A DNA stretch of 64,000 bases from assembly GCA_031772625.1 (NCBI GenBank), contig CM062820.1:317586545-317650544 (forward strand). Reading direction: 5' to 3'. How positions within the stretch are numbered: the stretch's first letter is position 1; every line of letters begins with the position of its first letter. Made by a program: the position numbers and the translations under genes. The notes beneath the pieces are model-generated. The model saw only the letters and a list, made by a program, of their open reading frames with translations, ran no database searches and was not told the DNA's origin. This stretch comes from Pinus tabuliformis. Taxonomy: Eukaryota; Streptophyta; Pinopsida; Pinales; Pinaceae. Shown here piece after piece: positions 21,590-32,848 of the stretch.

Positions 21590-22150
21590 CTAACCATGCA
21601 AATTGGAGAATATGAGATGGACCAAGTAATTCTAGACTTAGGATCGGACGCGAACATTGTTTTGAAGTAGACATGGGAGCATATGGGGAGGCCTACGCTG
21701 CAGTGGTCTCCTATTCAGCTAAGGATGGTGAAGCAGAAAAAGATAATACCCCTGGGGTGATTGCAGGAAATCATAGTGGATATTAAGGAAGTGAGTGTGC
21801 TAGTAGACTTTGAGGTGATAGAGATTGTTGATGACAACAATCCTTACCCCGCGCTCTTAGGAATTGATTGGGCCACTGACATGAATAGGGTGATTAATCT
21901 GAAGAAGTGCACGATTATTTTTTAGAAGAAGTCTCTGCGCGGAGTTATACCCTTAAACCCTGCTGAGGGATCGTGCTATACAGAGCCGGTGTACAACTAT
22001 GAAAGTGATGATAATTTGGACTGTATCTACAAGATAACCACGCAAGAACAAGACTAGGTAAATCCCACAGCAGATGGATGAATTTCATGGGAGCACGAAA
22101 GCTCCTACACTTCAGATTTGGATGAGGAGATAGAACAATGGCAGAACTGA
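21590..22150 (+). pseudogene. Aspartic protease region of element C
   Basis: In the gag frame, MQIGEYEMDQVILDLGSDAN (Asp at 21635) gives the retropepsin D-x-G-S motif. NPYPALLGIDWATDMN (about 21840-21890) is the typical second half (LG.dWl) of Ty3 proteases. Four or more stops lie inside. An acidic tail (ESDDNLDCIYKITTQEQD and on) runs to about 22150. The RT motif YxDD and the rest of RT/RNase H do not follow. The next recognisable pol piece is an integrase remnant at 22640. Confidence 0.6.
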
Positions 22151-22639
22151 TTACACAAGGTAACCACGCTTAATTCTAACATGATGACAAGGTCACTACG
22201 TTGTGTATTGACAAAAGCAAGAGATCTACCTTGATGGATTAGGTGAGGTAGATGCTTTCTTGAATAGATTCAAAAGGGAGGTGTCATAGAAGCAATGTTT
22301 CCAGGCCTTGAATTGGGTACTGCATGCTATGCTTACAAGGTGGTGGGGTATGCACAAAGGGAGCTTTGAAGACTAGCGTGAATTTAGGAATATGATGCAC
22401 ACACTGTTTGGGAAACCTACAGTGTGATTGAAAAATAAATACAATGGAAAGGTTGGTCCGCACATGCATCTGTCCAGGTGGGTACAGGCAGATGGTAAAC
22501 AACCTACATGGATGCACATGAACTTCACTTTGGAAAATATGGTCAATAAGCATGTGTTTGGGGGCAGGGGGGAAAATGTGCAAATGGTCCCTTAGGTTTG
22601 AACAACAGAGTGTGGAGAGAATGAGTGCATAGAAGGTTA
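22151..22639 (+). pseudogene. Broken pol/gag-like remnant between protease and integrase
   Basis: Several short plus-strand frames are protein-like but not joined. The stretch TRWWGMHKGSFED near 22337, followed by REFRNMMHTLFGKP, resembles the W..W..F..F of a retrotransposon gag core, but frames change within 100 bases. No RT catalytic box is present. This is probably where a large deletion removed RT and RNase H. Confidence 0.35.
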
Positions 22640-22960
22640 TACATGTGGAAGCATTTAACAAAGTGTATGGAGCGCTGAACAAGGTATATAATGTGCAGCG
22701 AAGTGATTGGGATCTGCGCGTACCAACAGTACTATGAGCTTATAGGGAGATGTGCAAGAAACTAATGGAACAGATGCCTTCTAGGCTAGCTTATGGAGGG
22801 AACATTGTAATACCGATGGAGTATATCATGCCTAGTTCACGCATAGCAGCACCCATGGATATGATGGATCATGGAGCCATGGAAAAAGGGATTGCGTAGT
22901 TGGAAGAGCTCGAAGAAGAACACTTGGGACCTGATGAAGAAATCCAACTAGGTAATCTTA
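22640..22960 (+). pseudogene. Integrase core C-terminal remnant (element C)
   Basis: The plus strand reads KVYGALNKVYNVQRSDWDLR, VPTVL, stop, AYREMCKKLMEQMPSRLAYG, then VIPMEYIMPSSRIA. This is the end of a Ty3 integrase core (W...L..aLWAYRTT....TPF.LVYG...P.E); the TAG sits at the conserved Trp (TGG to TAG). A charged helix (LEELEEEHLGPDEEIQLGNLR) follows. The catalytic D-D-E segment upstream is not found. It supports the view that the element was once a full gag-pol Ty3 element. Confidence 0.5.
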
Positions 22961-23062
22961 GGCTCCAAGATCTCATGAATGAAAGAGTTTGGTTGAGGGA
23001 GAAAAGCACCATGCTGGAAGAAGAAGTCAAGAAGCTCGAGGAAGGAACAAAGAAGAACTTTC

Positions 23063-26000
23063 TTGAAAAAAAATGTGGCGATAAAGCAAGATGTGCACGA
23101 TTACGTTGACAAATTTTGGGACTACCATCAAGGGTTGATCAATTTGATGCCTTGGATTGGACCATATGTTACTAAGGGGATTGCAAAAGGTGGCACGATG
23201 CAGTTGGTAAAATATGCAATGCAGTTGGTGAAGTCAAACGGCAAACCCTTCCCAGGATAAGTAAACAATAGATGGTTGAAGCCATATATAGGTGGTGCAG
23301 CCACCTGACTAGCCGTGGGAAGCATAGTCTTAATGCTCTAGGTAGTTGAAAGGAGGTGCAAGACTATAAACTACCCTACCTAAGAGTTGTGCGATGACGG
23401 GACTATGCACAAGAGCGAAGTTTCACAAGGTCTGCGACAGTGCAAGCGTGGCTGTGCTACCATGCGGATTGGCTGGAAAGTGAATGTTATAGTCACTATT
23501 GATGATGTGATGCTTGGTTTGAGACCAAATGGAGTGGGAAGTAGGCATTTAAGGCAGGATTTATGGGCTATATTTTGGAAAATTTGCCACCATGGGAGCA
23601 TTAATGGACCAGATTTGGGGGCAACGATTGAATTCGAATTGAAAAGGTGTTATAAATTGAAATGAGCTACCCAACAAACAACACTTGGCCATTTGAGAAT
23701 TTAGCTGTTGTGTGCCCAAAGATTTCTAAACCCAGACCTATTAGAGTTGAAGGCATTGTTTGAGCACCTATTTGAGTTGTTGAGAGACTTCTGGAAATGC
23801 AAGATGCCAGCATTTGAAGAAGCCAGGGATATCAAAGAGATGACCGCCAAAGAGGCAGTGCAGGCCATGATTATAGGAGATGCCCCTGAAAGTGTCAGGA
23901 TAGTCATGGAAATCCCTAAATCACTGCGCACGCTGAGACCTAAGCAAGATAAATAGGCCATGGTTTTAGTGCACGTGTCCCCTAGAAACCTGCTGCGAAC
24001 TAAACTGACCATGGAAGAAAAGGGGAAAACGATTAATCTGGAAACTGATGAGGGGGAGGAAGACCTTGAGTTGTTCCTTGTCGAAGAGGAGGAGGACGAA
24101 GACATGGACATGGAAACCGAGGCTGCAGACCCTCTAACCAGGCTGCCCATGTATGCTCCTCCACAGAAGGGAAAGGAAAAGGTGCCCAAGGACCTAGATG
24201 AGAGCAAGAGCTCTCTACAGACTTCGTTGCTACTCGATGATATCATTTTTGAAGGAACACACTTGGGACAGGTGCTAAGTCTAAAGTTTGAAGACTAAGA
24301 TCTCGTGGACCATGAGAATTTCCCACACTTGGAAACCATGCAGCTCATGAAGTCAAAGAAAAGCACTGTGACGGGAGTCATAGATTTGGAGTCACACAAG
24401 TGGTTGCGTGGAGTAGAGAAAGCAGGGTTGTTGAACCTACTCTGGGTGCCACATTACCATCGTGCCCTAGTAACTATATTTTTCATCAAGCAGCCACTTT
24501 TCTTGGTGCATGATGGGTGTTTCTGGCTGGAGGAGCCTATCCCCATCATGGACCACTCGATTCATAGAATTGCCTGACTTCCTTGCAAATGGGAGGACCC
24601 ACCAGATATTTTGGAGGGTAAGAGAAACAACATGGCCATCGCGAAGGCCATGAAGGAAAATTCAAGTTGGAGAAGAAGAAGAGAAGGTACACAATCTCCA
24701 GTATCAACAATAAGGCAGTCAGAGTTTCCACCCAGATACTGGCTAGCAAGGTTATGTGAAAGTGTCGCACGGATGAGGTGCCCACACTGGTGGTTGCACC
24801 TGTCGCGCAGTGTGCAGAGGGTGTCCAATTTAACTAGTTCGAGTACCTCTGCAAGGAGTTCCTGGAGAATTTTCGCGAGGCACGGGAATAGGGGAAGGCC
24901 TTCCAATATGCATGGCTTCTTCTGTACATAGTGCTGGTGGTTTGGGAGTTTCCTGAGGACAGCCAGTTCCCCATAATTAGGTGGGATATTTCAGAGGCAG
25001 CGAAGTACACTTCACTGTGGGCCACTAAAGATGTGCAAAGGATCTGAGACAGTAAGATATTCTGGGTGTTCATGGAGATGAACGTCAGAATGGGGATTAA
25101 CTGCAAGCCGCGCTTATCGCCCATTGTCTACAATAGCCTACAAAGATTCACAGAGTTCAAGGCAGACTTTCATCATGTGTACATCAGGGCAGGCAAGGAC
25201 CCCATAAAGAAGTGGAATGAACTATCGTATCTGACCATGAATGATGTTATATTCATCGTGATTGATTCATGGCCACTGGAGTTGTGTGCTCCAGCCATCT
25301 CCGTGATGGAAATAGAAAATTCTACTTCACAACAAAAGAAGGAGGAGGCAAAACTATGGATGGCACAGTTGAAAAAGAAGAGAAGAAAAGAGGCAGCAGG
25401 AGTAAAGGCACATGAGGCGCAGGATGCCACAAAGGTAGCAGCAGAACAACAGAAAGCAGAACAGCATAAAGCAGTTGCTGAGCAGCAACAGGTAGTAGAG
25501 AAGGAGCGCGAGGGTCATTAGTTGTTGTCATTTGAGGAAAAGCCTCAGACAAAGGAAGGTGGTGTGGACCTAGAAACATCATCTACATAGTTGAAGCACT
25601 AGTGCCCGAGGGAGTAGGTGGAGCCGCGAAAGAAGTCAAGAGCTTCTAAGACTTCTTTTGACCCAATCACCCTCACTAAAGGAGATTTCCATGATATAGG
25701 GGAGACTGTGTGTGACGTCACCACGGAGGCCCTCTAGCAGTTCGTAGAGGAGAATCATATTATGTTGTGGACCCTTCGGACACAGATACAAGAGTTGTAG
25801 GTGCACACTCCTCAGGCTGGTACTCTCCTGAACAACCTTCTAGTAAGAACAGTCGCAGCTAAGGAAATTTTGCGCGCCCGCATGACCAACACCATAGTGC
25901 TGCCAGAGGAGGCACTGGTTACAAAGAATGTGACCACTAGGCCTTCAGTAGGTACTTTGAAAGGAGTAGGGATCAACATGGTTGCGCTCCCTTGGGAGAC

Positions 26001-26870
26001 ACTCTATGTCCTACAGGATGGAGTGACTATAGAACTACGAGCTAGGGAGGGTGGCACACTACAGGTGTTGAGCAAGAAGAAAATTAATATGGAACAACTA
26101 AGCCTGCAGCGTGACAAGGTCGTCGCACAGAACCAATAGATTGTGCTAGTGGTTGAAGAGGCCTGCCAGATGGTCCCTAAGTTGGCCATCCCAGCAGAAC
26201 CACTAGCAAAGGCGTGCATCCAGAGGTTAGTAGTAGTGGTGCGCGAGGTGCGTGAAGAAATTGCTAAGGTTTAGCTGGAGCTAAACCTTTAGATAACTGA
26301 GCTACAGTTGAAGGCGCGGCCTTCAACCCCACCATAGGTGAGGGAACAACACACCATCACAATGGGAACAGAGGAGATCAACAGTGTAGTGAAGGACTAC
26401 ACCAAAATTTTGGAAGAGTCATTCAAGGTCCTCACCACTCTGCAGGAGGACCCAAACATACAATGCTTAGAAATAGAGGCACATGAGTTGCAAAAAATAT
26501 ATGATGATATAAAAGGGATCACACAGACGGTGGCCCTTACACAGAGGATCGCACGGATGCAACAAGAAAAAGCACTTAAGGAGCGTATAGATGCGACATG
26601 ACATAAAGAAGTGGTTTTGAAGGTGCTCATCGAACCATGGATCGATGAGGCCTTCGTCATTACAGCCTCAATTGAATCCAATCTTGCGCAGATGTAGGGA
26701 ACGTAGGAGCAGATGCAAGGAAGTAGTTCAGATACAACAGTCTCTAAACAACGCATGTAGGAGGTACAACAGGCAGCTGCTCAGTGTGCTACTAACCTTG
26801 CAGCGGTCCGAGAAGAGTTGGGAGGTCTCCGCGTGAAGATCTCCACATCGACAGAGTGACTCGAGGGCGA
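23063..26870 (+). pseudogene. Large extra ORF of unknown function, 3' of pol in element C
   Basis: One direction of coding extends over 3.4 kb with only a few frame changes. Frame A (23387-23665, 23708-23953, 23960-24298, 24305-24577) and frame B (about 24810-26860, including 25066-25521, 25801-26139 and 26338-26601) are each interrupted mainly by TAG. Frame A has a strongly acidic run (EDLELFLVEEEEDEDMDMET, about residues 30-50 of the 23960 piece), then WLRGVEKAGLLNLLWVPHY. Frame B has FHHVYIRAGKDPIKKW, a KKKRRKEA basic patch, an Ala/Gln/Glu-rich coil (25380-25510) and a long coiled-coil-like C terminus to 26860. No transmembrane or catalytic motif is evident. It occupies the place of the env-like ORF of Athila-group elements. 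I do not recognise it. Confidence 0.5.
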
Positions 26871-26883
26871 GTCATGATGTTTG

Positions 26884-27127
26884 TGTTGGGGACTTGTCGG
26901 GCACAGGATCCCCCAAGGAAATTTTTGGGGCTTAAAGCCCAGATTTTTACCAAATCTAATGTAAAGACTCTGCATTTTGTCGGCGCGGAGCACGAAGATT
27001 GTAAATGAGTCATAGGGTTGTCTGCCCTCATTTTTGTAATGTAATGTTAGCTTTAGAAATCTACCCATGGTCCACGAACTGTGGGATTGTATAAATAGAG
27101 CGAGGCTCTAAGTTGTAAAAAAAGAAG
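26884..27127 (+). mobile_element. Truncated 3' LTR of element C
   Basis: It begins TGTTGGGGACTTGTCGGGCA just after GAGGGCGAGTCATGATGTTTG, a weak polypurine context. It matches the 5' LTR from 18311 on, including the TATA box at 27089. Similarity stops at AAAAAAAGAAG (27127), about a quarter of the way through the LTR. The next bases, TGTTAGAGTCC, could be the 5' end of another inserted element, so this LTR was probably cut by a later insertion. Confidence 0.7.
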
Positions 27128-28850
27128 GTGTTAGAGTCCTATAGTGATAAGATTCAAAATTTTGAATTGGCTAAGGTTAAGCCTTGTAATATTGTACATA
27201 CCTTTTCTTTCTACAAATGTTTTCCATATTAAAAATTAAAAAATGTAAAGAGGGTGTGTCCTAAAATAAATATCAAAGGACAAAAGAATAAGGAAATATC
27301 AAAAAATGAAAATATATGAACCCCAAACACAAAAACAGATCATGAAAGTGTGAAAGTATAAATGCCACTACTATTTTACTTCTTCTGCAAATAATGATTA
27401 TGTGTAGCTTGTTTAAAATACCGTAATCCATGATAGTCAAACTATTTAATCTTGACTATTTCATGCTTTGAATTTTATGTTTATAGTTAGAGAATAAAAT
27501 CTAACCAAACAACTTAATCTTGGCATATCATTAGATAGGTAGAGAAAATAAAAGGATCTCATCAGTTTAATATGAGCCCTTAGAAGATATAAGGTTGGAA
27601 TTAGATAGTTTACTTTTCAAAAGAAAAAAGGAATGATAAGGGTTTGCTAGCCTACATGCACCTAAATAAGTGAAGAAAAAATGTTAGGGTAAGTAATGGG
27701 TAAGTAGAAGAAAGGTTGCTGAAGTATAAAGTTGATTGGACAAAAGCACATTTATCATGCTTAATTATATCTTTCAATGTGCATGAGTAGTTAAGAAAGA
27801 AAAAATAGAGGTTTACAAGTTGATTTAATTGACTCCCCCTCATTCATTTCATCCCTATACTTACTAATTTCCCCATCCACAAGTATGATCTAGTACTAAA
27901 AATCCTTCAAGTCATAAAGGCTCAAAGCATTTCTCTGACTTTTGGTGGGACCAGACCCTCGACTTAATGACTTATGAACATCAAGTGTTAGAATTCCCTT
28001 CATAAAAGTCATTTCCCTTCATTACGCTAATAAAACCCTTTTCCTAAGGTTAAACTCCATTTTCCTATGAAAAAAACCAAAACAAAAAAACCCATGTTAA
28101 ATTCCATTTCATTCAAAATACCCACTAAAAGTTTTTATCCTAAGTATAAGTGTATGTGAAGAAAATGCACAAATATTACATTATGCTTAGTAGTATTTTC
28201 ACTTCGCTCATTTCAGATCATATTAATTTTTAACTTTATAATATAGTTCTCGATATACCTTTTCCCATATATAAATAAATCCCGTATATAATACCCCAAC
28301 CCTAGTTTAACTATAAACTATATTTTTATCCCATGCCCCTGACAAAACCCTCTTAACTCACCAATTCTCAGTAAAGTTAAGATAATACCTCCATTAACCT
28401 CGTCTGATCATTTAATCCTGTGTTTAACTCCAAAATAATCATAAACCACCATGGATTAAAGCCTCGGGCCCCACAAAAACTTTTCCCATTTCATCCATTC
28501 CAATCTGTCATCTGACTGCCATCCGATCGTCAGCACCTAAATGTAACGGTTCACAAGCCATATCGGGTTCACCCGACATTTGACCTTTACCCGCCCGATA
28601 AAGTGGTATTGCCCGAGCCCCCATCTGCTATGTGTCAAGCATTAAGGTAGATTGGGTGACCTCACCAAATACTGCCTCCTCCATAAAAGCGGTGCGTGGC
28701 TAGGGAAACCCCCTCCCCACCCAACCCGAAAAATCACCCACTATTCATTTCTAATTCACCTGCCAAAAAATGACCGTTGTTCAATAAAAAGGTTGAGAAG
28801 CCCTATTTGGCCTTTTTTCAATCAATTTCTTTGAAAACCTCTGCAAACCA
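27128..28850. other. Unassigned AT-rich interval upstream of an unknown ORF
   Basis: It starts TGTTAGAGTCCTATAG directly at the break in the element C LTR, which could be the start of an unidentified LTR. CCCATATATAAATAAATCCC at about 28264 is a TATA-like site, and CCGAC/CCCGA words cluster at 28560-28620. No second copy of this sequence occurs in the window, so I cannot show that it is an LTR. The short ORF at 28652-28834 has no recognisable content. Confidence 0.3.
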
Positions 28851-31376
28851 TTGCGACACCTTCAAACGTTGAAATCACCAATTGACCTCAATTTTACTCC
28901 TGAAGAAGTTGCAAAGACCCCAATCAAGCTCTTAGTCCATATCAAAGCCCTCTCAACCTTCTGTAGTTGTCGAGAACACCAATTTGAAGTTAATTCAACC
29001 AAATTCCAAGTATTTGAAGACAAATTACTAGACACCCTTTCAATTTTAAAACGTTCAGTGTTTAAAGTGTTTTAATTGAGTAAAATTAATTGAAATTACT
29101 TTAAAACTAAAGTGTGTGCCTGACTAAAATACCCAAACCCTTCTGAAAGCTTCCAAATTACCTTCAAACCTCTCATAAAAACCTGTATAAGTAAAATTAA
29201 AATCCACAAGAACTGAATTATGGTTGCTCCTGTCGCCATGGAAGTCAAATGAGTAACAACCCCCCATTTGGACCTTGACCACCTTCCCCTGGGGGATAGG
29301 GATTTTCAAGTTAAAGACACAAGTGCCTCTACACTCCTGCTCAAAATTCATTATTGGAGTATGGACATATATCTAAACGATACTGATGGCATTGGCCTTT
29401 GGGAGTCCAATTTTCCCAAATACAATTTCCACAAGTACATGTCTTTCATGAGATCATTCATCTGTTCCATGCTTGTTACATTCCCAGTGAGAGAGCTATA
29501 ATGTCCCCGGACCAAAAAGTATTATTTATTATTACAGCTGAGTCAACCAATGAAATGTTGCAAGTCCAACCAGGTCCAAACCTGACCCCACTCTCCATTT
29601 GGGGATTTGTTAGACCAGTACACTGAAATGAGTCCATCTAGACTGGCCCAACTATCCCAAACTTTCATTATAGAGGAGCAGCACTTTCCTACAGATGCCC
29701 CTCCATATGCTTCTGCCATTTTCACTGAAAGGGGCAAACAAATTTTAACCATGATATCATGTATTCTGGGCTATACCACAGATGAATTTTTTTATGAGCT
29801 CATCCTGGCCTTCCAATCCATTTTCACCCCAAGAAAGCCTCTTGCTATTTTGTACAATTATGCCTAGTTCATAGCTGAAAGGATGCATGAAAAATTTACA
29901 AAAATGCACAATGAGAGAGTATTCAAGTACTCATCTGTACCTTACCACATGTTTCTGTATTATTAGTCAAACATATTTCCCTTCACCATCCAGAAGCTGG
30001 ATACTAAAGGCCAACCCAGGTCTATTATATTTTGGACACCACTATTCCACGGGTATTCCTCACCATACACCTACATAGACTTCATTGAATCTTTTGTCCA
30101 TCCAGCCATGACCATGCTGACAAGAAGCCCTCCACCCAAAATAACCCAAGAAATCAAAAGAGTGATCTAGTTGTCCAAACAAAGTAAGGTGGGAGATTGG
30201 TACCTTTACCAAAATCATACTAAAATAAGAATCTATGGTTGCCATCTTGCCCCGTACACACTTCCCAAATACCTCCCCATGCAGTTATTTTCTCTAGAAT
30301 ATTATAAGAAAATAATGAACTCTGATGATATCAACTTTGTCTCAACCAAGAAAAGGACTCAGTTCAAGATCAAAATCAGTTAGGCCCTTTTATTTTCAAT
30401 TCTAGAGAGGAAGGAGAGGAAGCAAATCAAATTCTACAACAAATGAAGTTTCAGAACAGTTTCATGTGGAGGTATCGCCCTCAAGGGTTTATAACCAAGC
30501 TAAGACAAAAGGTCAAATTGGGACCTTACATTCATCACCCTATACTAGAAATAGAGAGATATGCCAACCAATCTGAGTGGTTGGAAAATACTCTCATAGT
30601 CAGGGATAGTGCAAAGGTAGATGTTGAAAATACCTTACTTGATTTAGAGAAACAGCTTTATGAAAGCTCATTCCTCCAGGTACCAGAGAAATAAGGAACC
30701 ATGAGTACCCCTTATATTTTGTAGACTCCTCAGAATCAGGAAAAGAATCCCAAAAGGAACAGAGAGGAAGGCTCCAGCTCAAGTATGCACATTTCCAATG
30801 TATAGTATGAAGCTAGCCAGAGCAAAAGGCCTAGGCTCAATCCTGTTTCAGAATAGGAAGACACAGAAGGCTCAGTAGAAATAACTGATGCTGAGTTAGA
30901 CATGAGAAAAGGCACAACTCCATTTGGAGAAACACAGGAGCCATCTACATCAAAAACTCAAATTTTAGAAAGGCAACTCAGTGTAGAAGTCTCCTCATTA
31001 AATAAGCCTACTGATAGAGATAGGGACATTAAGGACAGGTTCAAGGATATCAAAATGAGAAATGAGAAACTGAATGCGGAATCCTATGCACAATATTTCA
31101 AGCTAACACCGCCTAATCAAAGCAGGTTGATGTCAGCTTTTGACATCAAGGAAGGAAAGATGCAAATGTCATTCATAAATCCAACTATACAACAACCAAG
31201 AACATTAGCAGATTTCAAGAAGATAGACTTTGAAGTATTGGCAAGGGATATTCATCCCATTGACCAAAATGAATTTCACAAGCAGGCTAGAGAAATGATT
31301 TACTCCACCCTGACAGGAATGGCCATGGCTTCTCATTAGTTGCAGAATTCACTAAATAACATTTTAGACCAGTATC
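28851..31376 (+). pseudogene. Unrecognised long ORF, 5' part (split by a solo LTR)
   Basis: Successive plus-strand pieces read as one decayed protein: 29268-29501 (LLKIHYWSMDIYLNDTDG, FICSMLVTFPVREL), 29607-29867 (EEQHFPTDAPPYASAIF, ILGYTTDEFFYELILAFQ), 29887-30078, 30171-30383 (VGDWYLYQNHTKIRIYGC, then AP.TLPKYLPMQLFSLEYYK), 30443-30694 and 30902-31339 (MRNEKLNAESYAQYFKLTPP). Aromatic residues dominate the first half. The second half is hydrophilic, with NREEGSSSS and a probable nuclear-type basic stretch near 30755. No RT, integrase or transposase motif. Frames shift at about 29505, 29868 and 30385. A 1.47 kb solo LTR ends this part at 31376; the rest continues at 32849. The family is unknown to me. 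It may be a repeat-borne gene, because similar style ORFs occur in this window. Confidence 0.45.
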
Positions 31377-32848
31377 TGTTGGCATTATGAGACACGTGTT
31401 GTCCTTGATGGCAAACCACACTGATGACAAATCATAGTGCAGAAGGTCAGCAATGATCAGGCTATAAGAAGAAGAGAAAATTCATATACGTAGGTTCATC
31501 AAGCCCAAGTCGCGTGTACATGCAGGTTGGCTTCAGTAAAAGCGCGTGTATGTGGAAAACTCATTTTTGGTCCGTGGCGGTTATTCCTTGGAAGTTGTGC
31601 CTATGGTTTTGGACCTTGGTGTCTCGACGAACGTGTTGATCCCTAGTTTTGAGGATGATGGTATTGGATTTCTATGGTTTTGGCTCTTGGTATTGAACAA
31701 GGCCTAAGGCTATATAAGGAGAAGGAAATCATTAGGCAAGTGTATCTAAAAAGTCTGGAATATCTGATGAAGTATTAGATCCAGTATGCAGGTTATTGGT
31801 TGATGATGCATTGCTTGATCTGAGCTAAGGAGAGATCTCATCGGTTGATGGAGAACAAGATCTAAGGAGAGATCGGGATCAAATGGTTTGAAATGAACTA
31901 TCTTTATATGGTTGATTATGCATATTTCTAGATCTGCATACTGACGCAATGTTATATTCTGGGTATAACTGATATCTGGTACAGCTCCAAGTTATGAAAA
32001 GTTATTTTTAGATCTGTACGCAGTTTGTCTTCGGTAAAACCGCGTGTATACGCGGGTTGCCTTCATTGAAGTAGCGTATATCTTTTGAAGCATAATTTTT
32101 GGGTTTGCAGTTGGGTCTGACTGATATTACAGAGTTCTGTAGTCTGCTCTGTGTTCTGGTGACAGGTGTTGACAGGGTTTCAGTGGTTCAGTGATTCAAA
32201 GATTGATGATGCTAGTATTGGTTGTTTTATGCTTCAATGATTTGTGAATGAATCATAGTCTTCAGATTGTAATGTTGTGCTTCAGGAATATCCAGTCTGA
32301 AAATTGATGAAAAGTGGTACCTGAAAGAAAGAAGATTGTATGCCAACACCTACGTACTAGTATCTTAGCTAGTACAAGAGCAAAGGGGGTTAGAGCTCCC
32401 TTCCAAGGAAGTTTGGAGAACGAGAGAAGGTTGAAGCCTTCTGCAGGTTGTAGCCTGCGTACTGGTATAAGGCTGCACCAGTACAAAAGATTGTAAATTG
32501 AAGTTCTTAATAAAGAAAGATAGAGACGACTTGCAGCAGGTGGTTTTCACCCACATTGGGTTTCCACCTTATATCATGGTGTTCATGTGTGTGGCTTTTG
32601 TGTGATGATCTGTTCTGTTATACTGCATCTGTTTACTCTTAATATGGTGAATAATGACCTGATGCACTTAACTGAAGATAAACTAACTGAATTATAAGTT
32701 TTCTGGTTATACGTTGTTTTCTTTAGACACAGTAGCGTGTACACACTGGTTCACTTAACTGAAGTAGCGTATATGTTTCTGAGCATTGAAAAAGTTTTAT
32801 TGATCTGATAATACTGATTCACCCCACCTCTCAGTATTATTTCCAACA
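31377..32848 (+). mobile_element. Solo LTR of a SIRE-like Copia element with 5-bp TSD
   Basis: It begins TGTTGGCATTATGA and ends TATTATTTCCAACA, with perfect TGTTGG/CCAACA termini. The flanks are GTATC at 31372-31376 and GTATC at 32849-32853, a 5-bp target-site duplication. It is related to the LTR at 35524-37071 (same first 14 bases, same end), which belongs to a SIRE-like Copia element. TATA-like GGCTATATAAGGAG lies at about 31708. GCGTGTATACGCGG-type words occur near 31511, 31542, 32041, 32076 and 32735. The internal region was lost by LTR-LTR recombination. It interrupts an unknown ORF whose coding resumes at 32853. Confidence 0.85.

Noticed and set aside
23701..24246. 181-codon Ser-rich minus-strand ORF
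   Set aside because: It is the antisense of the acidic Glu/Asp run of the plus-strand extra ORF (GAA/GAG read backwards gives Ser/Leu).
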